A DNA stretch of 64,000 bases, taken from the NCBI GenBank assembly GCA_934675735.1, contig CAKURR010000004.1, forward strand, positions 1-64,000, written 5' to 3'. Positions 8,089 to 16,655 of this stretch are shown here, piece by piece. The position numbers and the translations under genes were made by a program. The notes beneath the pieces are model-generated. The model was not told the origin of the DNA, did not search any database, and saw only the letters and a list, made by a program, of their open reading frames with translations. Numbering within the stretch: the first letter of the stretch is position 1; each line of letters begins with the position of its first letter. This stretch comes from an uncultured Clostridia bacterium (lineage in GTDB: Bacteria; Bacillota; Clostridia; Christensenellales; Aristaeellaceae).

Positions 8089-8117
8089 AGGATATCATAG
8101 ATGAGACGAAAAGTCAA
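8089..8117 (-). promoter_or_regulatory. promoter for the aminotransferase leader
   Basis: On the minus strand TTGACT, 17 bases, TATCCT with an extended TGA upstream of the -10. It lies within the 3' end of the RluA-type gene, so transcription would start near 8082. Confidence 0.65.
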
Positions 8118-8982
8118 CGGCAAAATCGGGCGCACAGGCGATTTCAAGCGGACTGCCCGTGAGGGGGTGAATCAGCGAGAGCTTCACCGCGCAGAGCTGG
8201 TGAAACGGCGCATGATATTTGGCTGCCAGCGCGGCGGATTCCGCCGTGAAATAGCGCGTGTCGCCGAGCAGCGGATGGCCGATATGCGCCATGTGCACGC
8301 GCAGCTGATGCGTGCGCCCCGTGACGGGGAAAAGCCGCACGAGCGAGATATCGCGAAGGGCCGCTTCCACCCGATAGCGCGTTACGGCCCGCTGGCCGCC
8401 CGGCAGAACCGCGCGGGTAAAGCTGTCCGGCGCGATGCGGTCAATCGGCGCGTCGATGACGCCTTCCGGTTCGGGCAAAGCGCCGCAGACCGGCGCGAGG
8501 TATTCCTTGTGAAAGGTATCCGCCTGCATCTGCCGCTGGATGTGTGCCTGCACATACGGCAGTTTGGCGAAGAGCACAATACCCGTTGTCTCCGCGTCGA
8601 GCCGATGAACGGGGTGCGCGCCGCGGCGCAGATAGCTTTGCACGCGCCCTTCCAGCGTGTCCGCGCCGCGCGGGGCGGACGGGGAGGGATGCACCTGCAA
8701 GGGCGCGGGCTTGCGCACGGCCAGCAACGCGTCGTCCTCATACAAAACATCCACATCGGCGGGCGCGGAAAAATCTGTCGGCATGTCGTATTCCGCAAGG
8801 GGAATGCCGATTGTTCTGCCCGCGCCGACACGCTGATTGGCGAAAAACGGCGCGCCGTCCACCGTCAAGCCCAGGCGCTTGGCCTCCCGCGCTTCCCTTG
8901 CGGAAAGCGAGAGCGGCCCGCGCAGAAGCTGAGAGAGGGTCAGCGCGCCGTCGGATTCGGTTGTGACATACGAAAGGCGCAT
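8095..8982 (-). CDS. pseudouridine synthase, RluA family
   Basis: The 295-residue protein isomerises uridine in rRNA or tRNA. An N-terminal S4-like RNA-binding segment (LSAREAREAKRLGLTVDG...VGAGRTIGI) precedes the catalytic domain. HPVHRLDAETTGIVLFAK carries the catalytic Asp, and VTGRTHQLRVHMAHIGHPLLGD is the family C-terminal motif. Length and layout fit RluC/RluD-type enzymes; the target position is unknown. The ATG overlaps the stop of the upstream ABC ATPase gene (TAATG), making it the last gene of the transporter operon. Confidence 0.9.
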   Translation of the reverse strand: MRLSYVTTESDGALTLSQLLRGPLSLSAREAREAKRLGLTVDGAPFFANQRVGAGRTIGIPLAEYDMPTDFSAPADVDVLYEDDALLAVRKPAPLQVHPSPSAPRGADTLEGRVQSYLRRGAHPVHRLDAETTGIVLFAKLPYVQAHIQRQMQADTFHKEYLAPVCGALPEPEGVIDAPIDRIAPDSFTRAVLPGGQRAVTRYRVEAALRDISLVRLFPVTGRTHQLRVHMAHIGHPLLGDTRYFTAESAALAAKYHAPFHQLCAVKLSLIHPLTGSPLEIACAPDFAVDFSSHL

Positions 8983-9734
8983 TACAGCACCTTGCTCAAA
9001 AAGTCCTTCGTGCGCGGGTTCTGCGGATGGTCAAACACCTGATGCGGGTCGCCCTGCTCCATGATGATGCCTTCATCCATGAACAGCACGCGGTTGCAGA
9101 CCTCGCGCGCAAAGCCCATCTCGTGGGTGACAATGACACAGGTCATGTTGTTTTTCGCCAGCGACTTGATGACCTCGAGCACCTCGCCGACCATTTCGGG
9201 GTCGAGGGCGCTGGTCGGCTCGTCGAAGAGCATGACCTCCGGCTCCATCGCCAGCGCGCGCACGATGGCCAAACGCTGCTTCTGGCCGCCGGAGAGGCGG
9301 GAGGGCTTGTTGTCGCGCTTGTCGGAAAGGCCGACGCGGGCAAGCAGAGATTCCGCCTTGGAAACGGCTTCATCCTTGCTCATCTTGCCCAGCAGAACGG
9401 GCGCGAGGGTGATGTTGTCGATGACGGACATGTGAGGGAAGATGTTGAAATGCTGGAAAACCATGCCCATCTTCTGGCGGTGACGATCGATATTGACGCT
9501 CTTATCCGCAATATCCACGCCGTCGAACCAGATGTGGCCGCTCGTCGGCTCCTCCAGACGGTTCAGGCAACGCAGGAAGGTCGATTTGCCCGAGCCGGAC
9601 GGGCCGATGAGCGAGACGACCTCGCCCTTGTGGATGGTTTCGGTAATGCCATTCAGCACCTTCAAATTGCCGAAGCTCTTGTGCAGATCCTCGACGCGAA
9701 TCAGCTCGGGTGCGTTTTCAAACGAATCAGTCAT
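8982..9734 (-). CDS. polar amino acid ABC transporter ATP-binding protein (GlnQ type)
   Basis: This is the cytoplasmic motor of an amino-acid importer, 250 residues. It shows Walker A GPSGSGKST, the Q-loop region VFQHFNIFPHMS, the ABC signature LSGGQKQRLAI, Walker B VMLFDEPTSALDPE and the H-loop VTHEMGFAREVC. The gene overlaps the permease by eight bases and has AAAGGAGG ahead of its ATG. The matching periplasmic-type binding protein is divergently transcribed 3.2 kb away at 12968-13732. Substrate is likely a polar amino acid, not resolvable further. Confidence 0.93.
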   Translation of the reverse strand: MTDSFENAPELIRVEDLHKSFGNLKVLNGITETIHKGEVVSLIGPSGSGKSTFLRCLNRLEEPTSGHIWFDGVDIADKSVNIDRHRQKMGMVFQHFNIFPHMSVIDNITLAPVLLGKMSKDEAVSKAESLLARVGLSDKRDNKPSRLSGGQKQRLAIVRALAMEPEVMLFDEPTSALDPEMVGEVLEVIKSLAKNNMTCVIVTHEMGFAREVCNRVLFMDEGIIMEQGDPHQVFDHPQNPRTKDFLSKVL

Positions 9735-10395
9735 CGCTCTTGAGCCTCCTTTCCAGAACGGTAATCAGCTTGCTCATGGTGAACGTCACAACGAAATAGA
9801 TGATGCCGATGATAATCAGCGGCTCGATGACCAGATAGGTCTTGCCGGAGATGGTCTGGTACTGCGTCATCAGGTCGCCGACGTAGAACGTGGAGGCCAG
9901 CGACGTTTCCTTCGTCACCGCGACGAACTCGTTGCACATGGCCGGAAGCACGTTTTTGAACGCCTGCGGCAGGATGATGCGCATCATCGTCTGGCGGGAG
10001 GAGAGACCGAGCGAGCGGGCCGCCTCGGTCTGGCCGCGGTCGATGGATTGAATGCCCGAACGGAAAACCTCGGACATGTACGCGCCGGAGTTGATGACCA
10101 GTGCGACGGCGATGCAGGTAAACTTGGAGAGTTTGAGCGCCGGCAGGATATCCGGCAGCAGGAAATAGAAGAAATACAGCTGAAGCAGCAGCGGCGTGTC
10201 GCGGATGACTTCGGTATAGACCGTCGCAATGCCGCGCAGAACCTTCGACTTGCTCAGACGCATGATGGCGACCAGCGCGCCGATGACGCAGCCGATGGCC
10301 ACGGAGATGAGCGCCAGCAGAAGCGTCGTGCCAAGGCCGTTCAGAAAGTTCATGCCGTATTTTTGCAGCAGCTTCATGGTGTTCTGAAACAGCAA
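9727..10395 (-). CDS. polar amino acid ABC transporter permease (HisM/GlnP type)
   Basis: This 222-residue integral membrane protein has about five membrane segments. The His/Glu/Gln/Arg/opine-type motif EVIRDTPLLLQLYFFYF and the EAA-loop segment RGQTEAARSLGLSSRQTM contact the ATPase. Translation most likely begins at a TTG (10395), positioned seven bases after AAAGGAGG; ATG 10377 is the alternative. Only one permease gene is present, so a homodimer is expected. The upstream iron-type dehydrogenase is 38 bases away in the same orientation. Confidence 0.92.
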   Translation of the reverse strand: MLFQNTMKLLQKYGMNFLNGLGTTLLLALISVAIGCVIGALVAIMRLSKSKVLRGIATVYTEVIRDTPLLLQLYFFYFLLPDILPALKLSKFTCIAVALVINSGAYMSEVFRSGIQSIDRGQTEAARSLGLSSRQTMMRIILPQAFKNVLPAMCNEFVAVTKETSLASTFYVGDLMTQYQTISGKTYLVIEPLIIIGIIYFVVTFTMSKLITVLERRLKSDD

Positions 10396-10433
10396 GGGAA
10401 TCCCTCCTTTTGGTGAGAACGGTGAATAGGGGA

Positions 10434-11522
10434 TCAGAGTGCTTCCACACGCCGCATGGCATCAAACACCATGTCCTGCGTGATGGGGTAGGGGATATGC
10501 GCCATGTCCGGCCCGGTCGTGGCCTCGACGAGCGCGTCGTGCAGCGCGGTTTTGTCAAGCGGCACATGCATTTTATCCAGCGTCACGGGCGTGCCCAGCG
10601 AGATGAGGAACGCGCGCAGCGCCTGTGCCCTGTCCGCCTGCCCGTCCAGCACGAGCTGAACCAGCGCGCCGTAAGCGACCAAATCGCCATGCAGAAAATC
10701 CCGCTCAACATGCTCGAAGTGCTGGAGACCGTAGCAGACCGCGTGCGCCAGCGCGCAGTTGTAGTTGTCATCCGCCATCAGCGAGACCAGCCCCGCCGAG
10801 AGGATGATGCTTCGGGCGCACATTTCCATCGCAGGCCCGGCTTCATGGCGTTCCACTTCGTCGAGTGCCTGACGGCCAAACTTCACAATCGGGTCGTAGC
10901 AGGTGCTTGACAGGCTCACGCCGATGGCGGACATGTGGTCAAGCGCCCCGCCCAGCTCGTCGCCCCGCGCGCTGAACGTCGATTCGATGTATTTGGCCAG
11001 CGTATCGCCCATGCCCGCGCGGAAGAAGCGGGCGGGCGCGCCCGCCGCCAGATTCAGGTCGATCAGCGTGAGCGCGGGCGGCGCTTTATAAAAGAGGAAG
11101 CGGTCGAACGGCCCGTCCTCGCGGTAGACAACGGAAAGCGCGGTGATCGGCGCGCAGTTGGAAACCAGCGTCGGCAGGCTCACCAGCGGAATCCCCAGCC
11201 GATGGGCCACGCCCTTTGCGGTATCGATGGCCTTGCCGCCGCCCATGCCGACCAGAAAATCCGGCTGCATCGGGGCGATCTGCGCTGCCAGCGCGTCCAT
11301 TGCTGCGAGCGTGCACGCGCCGCCGAAGGGGAGCGCGCAGAGCATTTGCATATCGCTTCCCGCAAGCCCTTCTTTTAGAAGAGGAAGCCCCTTTTCCATC
11401 GCGGTATGGCCGCCGACAAGGGCGAAGCGCGCGCCCAGCCCCTTGCAAAGCTCGGGGAAGCGCTTGTATACGCCGCGGCCGAAACAGAAGCGCGGCAGGG
11501 TGACGACGTCGGTGATATACAT
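10434..11522 (-). CDS. iron-containing alcohol dehydrogenase family (glycerol-dehydrogenase-like)
   Basis: The 362-residue protein has an N-terminal Rossmann-like NAD-binding half with GMGGGKAIDTAK and PTLVSNCAPITALSVVY. The helical metal-binding half includes ALAHAVCYGLQHFEHVERDF and LHGDLVAYG, whose histidines are in the right place for a divalent metal. The pattern is closer to GldA/glycerol-1-phosphate-dehydrogenase-like enzymes than to AdhE types. The start codon follows the upstream aminotransferase stop by only a few bases and has no clear SD, so coupled translation is likely. Its genomic partnership with an aminotransferase and an amino-acid transporter suggests amino-acid-derived metabolism, but this is inference. 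Confidence 0.8.
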   Translation of the reverse strand: MYITDVVTLPRFCFGRGVYKRFPELCKGLGARFALVGGHTAMEKGLPLLKEGLAGSDMQMLCALPFGGACTLAAMDALAAQIAPMQPDFLVGMGGGKAIDTAKGVAHRLGIPLVSLPTLVSNCAPITALSVVYREDGPFDRFLFYKAPPALTLIDLNLAAGAPARFFRAGMGDTLAKYIESTFSARGDELGGALDHMSAIGVSLSSTCYDPIVKFGRQALDEVERHEAGPAMEMCARSIILSAGLVSLMADDNYNCALAHAVCYGLQHFEHVERDFLHGDLVAYGALVQLVLDGQADRAQALRAFLISLGTPVTLDKMHVPLDKTALHDALVEATTGPDMAHIPYPITQDMVFDAMRRVEAL

Positions 11523-11526
11523 CGGG

Positions 11527-12705
11527 TTACACCAGCTTCGGCAGTTTTGCCAGGCGCTCGAGCGCCTCGTTCAGGGTCTCTTCGCTGCGGGCAAAGTGCA
11601 GACGAATCAGGTGGTTGACCGGCTCGCGGAAGAAGCTCGAGCCCGGCACGGCCGCCACGCCGATGGTGCGAATCATCCACTCGCAGAACTCCATGTCGCT
11701 CTTGCCGTGGAAACGCATGCCCGGCTTCTGGAAGTCGCTGATATCCACCATGACGAAATAGCTGCCCTGCGGCACGGTGTGCTTCAGGCCGATACGATCC
11801 AGTCCGTCGAGGAACACCTGACGCTTGTGGGTATACAGCTCGGTCAGCCCGTCGTAATAGCTCTGCGGGAAGTTCAGGCCGACGACAGCCGCCTCCTGAA
11901 GCGGCGCGGCCGCGCCCACGGTCAGGAAGTCGTGCACCTTCTTCGCGCCTTCAATCACGTTTTCCGGCCCGATGAGGTAGCCCAGACGCCAGCCCGTGAT
12001 GGAATACGTCTTGGAGAGGGAAGAGCAGCAGATGACGCGGTCGGCAATTTCCGGCAGCGCGCCCGCGTATACATGATGATACGGCGCGAAAACGATGTGC
12101 TCGTAGACCTCGTCGGTAATCATATACGCGTCATATTTGTTACACAGGCCGCCGATGAACAGCAACTCTTCTTTGGTAAAGACCTTGCCGCACGGGTTCG
12201 ACGGGTTGCAGACGATAATCGCTTTCGGGTGCTGACGGAACGCGTCCTCGAGCACGCTGCGGTCAAAGTCGAACGTCGGGGGAACGAGCGGCACGAAAAT
12301 CGGGTCTGCACCGGAAAGAATCGCATCCGCGCCATAATTCTCATAGAAGGGAGAGAACACGACCACCTTGTCGCCGGGGTTGCAGACGGTCATCATCGCG
12401 CTCATCATCGCTTCGGTGCCGCCGCAGGTGACGAGAATCTCGGTATCGGGGTTGATTTCACGGCCATACGCGCGGCCCTGCTTGCGGGCGAGCGCTTCGC
12501 GGAAGTTCTCCGCGCCGAAGGTCACGGAATACTGATGCGGGCCTTCGTCCGCGACCTCGCGCAGACGGTCGGTAATCGCCTTGGGCGGCGGAAAATCCGG
12601 AAAGCCCTGGGAGAGGTTGATGGCATCCACCTCGTCGCTGATGCGGGTCATGCGGCGGATGACGGAGTCGGTAAACGTCTGAACGCGACGGCTCAGTTCG
12701 GGCAT
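11527..12705 (-). CDS. PLP-dependent aminotransferase, class I
   Basis: The 392-residue enzyme begins with INLSQGFPDFPPPKAITD, as in the kynurenine/methionine-type and AspC-like class I aminotransferases. It contains VTCGGTEAMMSAMM, CNPSNPCGKVF, ITDEVYEHIVF and the lysine motif CSSLSKTYSITGWRLGYLIG, with a conserved C-terminal arginine region NHLIRLHFARSEETL. It heads a minus-strand operon with the iron-type dehydrogenase, the ABC permease and ATPase, and the pseudouridine synthase. Co-transcription with an amino-acid importer suggests it transaminates the imported amino acid. A promoter lies 60-90 bases upstream. Confidence 0.88.
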   Translation of the reverse strand: MPELSRRVQTFTDSVIRRMTRISDEVDAINLSQGFPDFPPPKAITDRLREVADEGPHQYSVTFGAENFREALARKQGRAYGREINPDTEILVTCGGTEAMMSAMMTVCNPGDKVVVFSPFYENYGADAILSGADPIFVPLVPPTFDFDRSVLEDAFRQHPKAIIVCNPSNPCGKVFTKEELLFIGGLCNKYDAYMITDEVYEHIVFAPYHHVYAGALPEIADRVICCSSLSKTYSITGWRLGYLIGPENVIEGAKKVHDFLTVGAAAPLQEAAVVGLNFPQSYYDGLTELYTHKRQVFLDGLDRIGLKHTVPQGSYFVMVDISDFQKPGMRFHGKSDMEFCEWMIRTIGVAAVPGSSFFREPVNHLIRLHFARSEETLNEALERLAKLPKLV

Positions 12706-12767
12706 AAATATTCACACCTTTCAAAATTAGGCCAATAACGGTTTGATTGCGCGGACGCAATGCCCAT

Positions 12768-12796
12768 ATTCTAGCACAATACAAGAAAATAAACAA
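12768..12796 (-). promoter_or_regulatory. promoter for the aminotransferase/ABC operon
   Basis: Minus strand TTGTTT, 17 bases, TAGAAT with an extended TGC before the -10. It lies in the divergent intergenic region. Confidence 0.6.
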
Positions 12797-12880
12797 CAGG
12801 CAAAACGGCTTTTCCATATAAATATCGAATATTTTTTCAAACTAACCGAAAAATAAAGTATTTTTATGCAGAATATACAC

Positions 12881-12909
12881 TTGACATATGCATAATCCCG
12901 TCGTAAAAT
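12881..12909 (+). promoter_or_regulatory. promoter for the amino-acid binding protein
   Basis: TTGACA, 17 bases, TAAAAT. It is back-to-back with the minus-strand operon promoter, separated by about 85 bases of AT-rich DNA that could bind a shared regulator. Confidence 0.75.
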
Positions 12910-12967
12910 AGCATCATCGTTTTTGCGGAACACGTTTCCGCGGAAGAAAAAAGGAGGAAATCTGATT

Positions 12968-13732
12968 ATGAAAAAGATTCTTGCGTTCGCCCTTGCGCTG
13001 GCGATGATTCTCACCTGTTCCCTTGCGCTGGCCGATCGTCTGGACGACATCAAGGCCGCCGGCAAGCTGACCGTTGCGACCAGCCCGGACTGGCCGCCGT
13101 ATGAGTACATCGACGACGACGGCAATATCGTCGGCACGGACGTGCTGATGTGCCAGTGGATGGCCGAGCAGCTCGGCGTTGAGCTGGAGATTCAGCCGAT
13201 GGCGTTTGACGCCTGCCTCGCGGCCGTTGGCCAGGGCGATGTGGACTTGATGGTCGCCGGCCTGACCTACGATGAGAACCGTCTGGCCCGCATGGAGCTG
13301 ACCGGCATCTACTGGAACGAGGGCGATCAGGGCGTGCTCGTCAAGAAGGGCACCGGCGCTTCCTACAACTCTGCCGAGTCCTTCGCTGGCAAGACCGTCG
13401 CCGCGCAGAACGGCACCAACCAGCAGATTATGGCAGAAGAGCAGCTGCCGGAGAGCACGACCGTTGAGCTGGTCACCAAGATTCCGGATGGCGTGAACAT
13501 GGTCAAGACCGGCCGTATCGATGGTCTGGTTGTGCCGAAGACGGTTTATGACAGCATCCTTGCCGAGAACGACGACCTCGAGGTTGCGGATTTCGCGTTC
13601 GACTTCCAGGGCGGCAACTACATCGCCAGCGTCAAGGGCGAGGATACGCTCACTCAGGCCATTCAGGATATGATCGATAAGATCAACGAGGAAGACCTCT
13701 ATCAGCAGTGGGTGGACGAGATTCAGAAGTAA
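12968..13732 (+). CDS. polar amino acid ABC transporter substrate-binding protein
   Basis: This 254-residue extracellular solute-binding protein of family 3 (PF00497) has a signal peptide MKKILAFALALAMILTCSLALA. The family hallmark LDDIKAAGKLTVATSPDWPPYEYIDDDG follows, then GTDVLMCQWMAEQLGVELEIQPM and GDVDLMVAGLTYDENR. The cysteine in LTCS is not a canonical lipobox, so cleavage after ALA by signal peptidase I is more likely than lipidation; anchoring is then unexplained. The ATG is set by AAGGAGG. It is transcribed divergently from its presumed permease and ATPase genes, which allows separate, higher expression. Confidence 0.92.
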   Translation: MKKILAFALALAMILTCSLALADRLDDIKAAGKLTVATSPDWPPYEYIDDDGNIVGTDVLMCQWMAEQLGVELEIQPMAFDACLAAVGQGDVDLMVAGLTYDENRLARMELTGIYWNEGDQGVLVKKGTGASYNSAESFAGKTVAAQNGTNQQIMAEEQLPESTTVELVTKIPDGVNMVKTGRIDGLVVPKTVYDSILAENDDLEVADFAFDFQGGNYIASVKGEDTLTQAIQDMIDKINEEDLYQQWVDEIQK

Positions 13733-13753
13733 TCTCGGATAAAACCGAATGAT

Positions 13754-13792
13754 GAAAGCCGTCGGGTTTGCGCCCGACGGCTTTCATATTTT
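13754..13792 (+). terminator. rho-independent terminator after the binding protein
   Basis: GAAAGCCGTCGGG and its exact complement form a 13-bp stem with a 6-base loop, followed by a T-rich ATATTTTGT tract. Confidence 0.85.
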
Positions 13793-13859
13793 GTGTTATG
13801 CATGGAGCATTCAAGATAATAACCCCGATGTTTCAAGAAAAAACTAGGTGTTTTTGCCC

Positions 13860-13960
13860 GAAGGTTTCCAAAGAGGTTTTCGGTCGTTGCCGCCTGTGGC
13901 GGAAACAAATGACAGAAAACGGAAAGCCCTTTGGTGTGGCGATGGGGCAAAGCCCCATAT
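13860..13960 (+). repeat. decayed three-hairpin element
   Basis: The recognisable remnant is TGGGGC-AAA-GCCCCA at 13943-13957, preceded by a CCGCC-TGT-GGCGG hairpin near 13889-13901. The rest has lost pairing. It occupies the 312-base gap between the binding-protein and nucleotidyltransferase genes, which otherwise holds only the terminator. Confidence 0.5.
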
Positions 13961-14044
13961 CCTGAAAATACTTAGATTATTGTTTTTTGAAGTGTTTGAT
14001 TTAAGCTTGACACAGCATTGTTAAGCAGCACAAGCGGAATAACT

Positions 14045-14359
14045 TCATATTCCATACAGCAGCATCCCCTTCTGTGCAACCTCGCGCTCGAGCGTGGCAT
14101 GGGCTTTGCGCTCATCGAATCTGCTCTGCGTGCCGACAAGAATGTCCACAGGGTGCCGTTTAACGCTGCGGATGGATTTGTATGCCTGCGTCATCAATGA
14201 AACAAGGTCCGTGCGGCTGTCATCCACAACGATATAAAAATCAAAATCGCTGTCCTTGGTGTAGGTGCCGTTGGCATAAGAGCCAAACAGATAGATTTTC
14301 AGCGGCGCAAGCTGACGGACAAAACAATCCCTGAGCGCGTTGATTTCGTCAAGCGGCAT
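14045..14359 (-). CDS. MNT-type nucleotidyltransferase domain protein (orphan)
   Basis: The 104-residue protein is a minimal polymerase-beta-type nucleotidyltransferase. FGSYANGTYTKDSDFDFYIVV contains the GS motif and the catalytic D-x-D pair. ATG 14359 was chosen because AAGGAGGG lies seven bases upstream; the frame is also open further 5'. Such proteins are usually antitoxins that modify an adjacent HEPN toxin, or are antibiotic or tRNA nucleotidyltransferases. No HEPN-like gene lies on either side here. It could be a solitary MntA remnant or act on an unlinked partner. Confidence 0.75.
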   Translation of the reverse strand: MPLDEINALRDCFVRQLAPLKIYLFGSYANGTYTKDSDFDFYIVVDDSRTDLVSLMTQAYKSIRSVKRHPVDILVGTQSRFDERKAHATLEREVAQKGMLLYGI

Positions 14360-14421
14360 ATCCATCCCTCCTTTTCTTTTATTATATGCGATTGCGCAGA
14401 CGGAATCAAGGAGAATATACG

Positions 14422-14464
14422 ACAAGACCGCTCATCCCATCGGGGAGAAGCGGTCTTGTTTGTT
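14422..14464. terminator. terminator hairpin at the end of tctA
   Basis: ACAAGACCGCT and its complement form an 11-bp stem with a 16-base loop. The T-rich side (TTTGTT) is on the plus strand, but the position fits the end of the minus-strand tct operon. Confidence 0.6.
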
Positions 14465-14483
14465 ATGAAGATGAAGAAGCGGA

Positions 14484-16013
14484 TTACTCGGCCTTCATCG
14501 CAGCCTTGTTGGCCGCCTCGCGCTTGTTAATCTTGCTCTGGTTATACACAGAGAAGATGACGACCGCGACGGCGACAAGGAAGAAGCCGATGGCAATCGG
14601 GTGACCCAGAATCGCGCCGAAGTTGCCGTTTTCCAGGTCCATGAAGCGGACGAAGTTCTGTTCGCACATCGGGCCAAGGATGAGGGCCAGCAGAATCGGG
14701 CTGAGCGGGAACTCGTACTTGTTCATCAGCCAGCCGATCACGCCGAAGGCCACGCAGACACCCACATCGAAGATGCTCTTGTTGATGGAGAACGCGCCCA
14801 GCAGGGAGATGACCAGGATGATCGGGTAGAGAATCTTCTTCTCAACCGAGACAATCTTCGCGAAGAAGCGAACGCCCAGGCAGCCCACAACCAGCATTGC
14901 CAGGTTCGCCAGCATCAGCGCGGCAAACACGGCGTAGACGGTCGGCAGCTCGTTGACATACATCATCGGGCCGGGGGTGATGCCCTTCATGATGAAGGCG
15001 CCCAGCAGGATGGCCGTAACGGAGTCGCCCGGCACGCCCAGAGACAGCAGCGGAATCATCGCGCCGCCGGAGCAGCCGTTGTTCGCGGACTCGGTCGCGG
15101 CAACGCCGTTCGGGATGCCCGTGCCCCAGAGTTCCGGGTGCTTGCTGAAGCTCTTGTTGAAGCCGTAGGAGACGAACACCGCGATGTCGCCGCCCGCGCC
15201 CGGAATGGCGCCGATGAAGGTGCCGATGAGGCCGCCGGAGAGGATGTTCGGCCAAATGGTCTTGATGGTCTGCCAGTCGGGGAGCACGTTGGTAATCTTC
15301 TCGTCGGAGTGCTCCTGCTTTTCCTCGCCGTTGATGATGCGCTCAACGCCCGCAATGACCTCGGCCACGGCGAACAGACCAATCAGCGTCGGGATGAACT
15401 GGAAGCCGCTCAGCAGCGGCTTCACGCCGAAGGTGAAGCGCTTGACGCTGTACGTCGGGTCGAGGCCGACGGTGCACAGCACCATGCCGAAGAACGCGCT
15501 GATCATGCCCTTGGCGATGGACTTGCCGGAGATGGCGACGATGACGGACAGGCCGAACACCGCCAGCATCAGCATTTCGGCGGAAGTGAACTTCATGGCG
15601 ACCTTCGCAACGGTCGGGGAGAGGAAGGTCATCACCAGCGCGCCGATAACGCCGCCGCAGAAGGAGGAGAACATGGCGATGGAAAGCGCCTTGCCCGCCT
15701 GGCCCTTCTGGCACATCGGGTAGCCGTCAAGCAGCGTGGCCGCCGCAGACGGGGTGCCCGGCGCATGAATCAGGATGGCGGAAATCGAACCGCCGTACAT
15801 GCCGCCGCAGTAGATGCCCAGCAGCAGGCCGACGGAAGGAATCAAATCCATGCCGAAGGAGAAGGGAATCAGCAGAGCCACGCCCATCGTCGCGGTCATA
15901 CCGGGGATAGCGCCGAGCAGCACGCCGCCCAGAGCGCCCAGAAAGGTCATCATGATGACCTGAAGGTTCGTAAAGACAGAGCCGTAGCTGGAAAAAAGCA
16001 AACTCCAATCCAT
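14484..16013 (-). CDS. tctA: tripartite tricarboxylate transporter permease TctA
   Basis: The large membrane subunit of a tripartite tricarboxylate transporter has 509 residues and about 11-12 membrane segments. Family-typical Gly/Pro-rich motifs are present: GALGGVLLGAIPGMTATMG near the N-terminus and the related GTFIGAIPGAGGDIAVFVSYG in the second half. TctA forms the channel with TctB and uses the ion gradient. It is the last gene of a complete tctC-tctB-tctA operon. The carboxylate transported is unknown. AAAGGAG precedes the ATG. Confidence 0.95.
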   Translation of the reverse strand: MDWSLLFSSYGSVFTNLQVIMMTFLGALGGVLLGAIPGMTATMGVALLIPFSFGMDLIPSVGLLLGIYCGGMYGGSISAILIHAPGTPSAAATLLDGYPMCQKGQAGKALSIAMFSSFCGGVIGALVMTFLSPTVAKVAMKFTSAEMLMLAVFGLSVIVAISGKSIAKGMISAFFGMVLCTVGLDPTYSVKRFTFGVKPLLSGFQFIPTLIGLFAVAEVIAGVERIINGEEKQEHSDEKITNVLPDWQTIKTIWPNILSGGLIGTFIGAIPGAGGDIAVFVSYGFNKSFSKHPELWGTGIPNGVAATESANNGCSGGAMIPLLSLGVPGDSVTAILLGAFIMKGITPGPMMYVNELPTVYAVFAALMLANLAMLVVGCLGVRFFAKIVSVEKKILYPIILVISLLGAFSINKSIFDVGVCVAFGVIGWLMNKYEFPLSPILLALILGPMCEQNFVRFMDLENGNFGAILGHPIAIGFFLVAVAVVIFSVYNQSKINKREAANKAAMKAE

Positions 16014-16031
16014 AACAACGCTCTCCTTTCT

Positions 16032-16574
16032 TTAGAAATGAATCATATCCACGAGGTCGCGCAGCGGCTGCAGCACGCCCATCGGGATGTTGACGCTCAG
16101 CATCTTGTAGAACACCAGCCACATGCCCAGCGGCACGAGAATGGAGACCAGCAGCAGCTCAACGATGTTGCGCTTGCCGATCAGCCACATGATGACGCCG
16201 CACAGCAGCGCGCCGACGATCACATAGCCCAGCGTGTCAAAGAACGCCACGAACAGCACGCACAGCAGGATGACGAACAGGCCCGCCAGCACGCCCTTGT
16301 TCTTGATGAAGTTGATGGAAGCGGCCGGCTCGGCGAGCGGGTCATCCTCGCTCATGCTGGTGAGCTTGATGACGGACTGGATGAGCAGAATCACCGTGAA
16401 GATAATCATGCCCACGCACATGATCTGCGGGAAAGCGGCGGGCTGCACGGTCGCCTTTTTCACGACCTTGAAGCCATACGTCTGGAAGAGCGCCCATCCT
16501 TCGATACACAGCAGCAGAATGGAGGCAATCAGATTCGCAAACGCCTTGGTATGAGTCTTTTTCAAGCGAATCAC
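16032..16574 (-). CDS. tctB: tripartite tricarboxylate transporter small permease TctB
   Basis: The 180-residue small membrane subunit has four predicted membrane segments (about 12-30, 40-58, 83-120 region, 125-160). This is the usual TctB architecture with poor sequence conservation; identity is secured by position between tctC and tctA. No ATG start is available. GTG 16574 lies too close to AAAGGA, while TTG 16565 is about ten bases from it and is an equally good or better start. The upstream hairpin at 16617-16641 may set its dose relative to tctC. Confidence 0.85.
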   Translation of the reverse strand: MIRLKKTHTKAFANLIASILLLCIEGWALFQTYGFKVVKKATVQPAAFPQIMCVGMIIFTVILLIQSVIKLTSMSEDDPLAEPAASINFIKNKGVLAGLFVILLCVLFVAFFDTLGYVIVGALLCGVIMWLIGKRNIVELLLVSILVPLGMWLVFYKMLSVNIPMGVLQPLRDLVDMIHF

Positions 16575-16616
16575 ATCCTTTGGTAAGAAATCTTAACAGG
16601 GCTGTAAACCAAAATG

Positions 16617-16641
16617 ATGGGCAGGCGAGTCGCCTGCCCAT
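16617..16641 (-). terminator. intercistronic hairpin between tctC and tctB
   Basis: ATGGGCAGGCGA and TCGCCTGCCCAT are perfect complements separated by one base, forming a very stable hairpin. Minus-strand sequence after it is only moderately T-rich (CATTTTGG). It probably acts as a partial terminator or 3' mRNA stabiliser for tctC. Confidence 0.7.
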
Positions 16642-16655
16642 TTTTCTGCTACTGA

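Noticed and set aside
13000..13040. Lipoprotein signal in the amino-acid binding protein (cysteine in ILTCSLA)
   Set aside because: The residue before Cys is Thr and the position lies inside the hydrophobic core; an ALA cleavage site follows. Lipidation is not supported.
14045..14359. Complete MNT/HEPN toxin-antitoxin pair
   Set aside because: No HEPN-like frame with an R-x4-6-H motif was found on either strand next to the gene.
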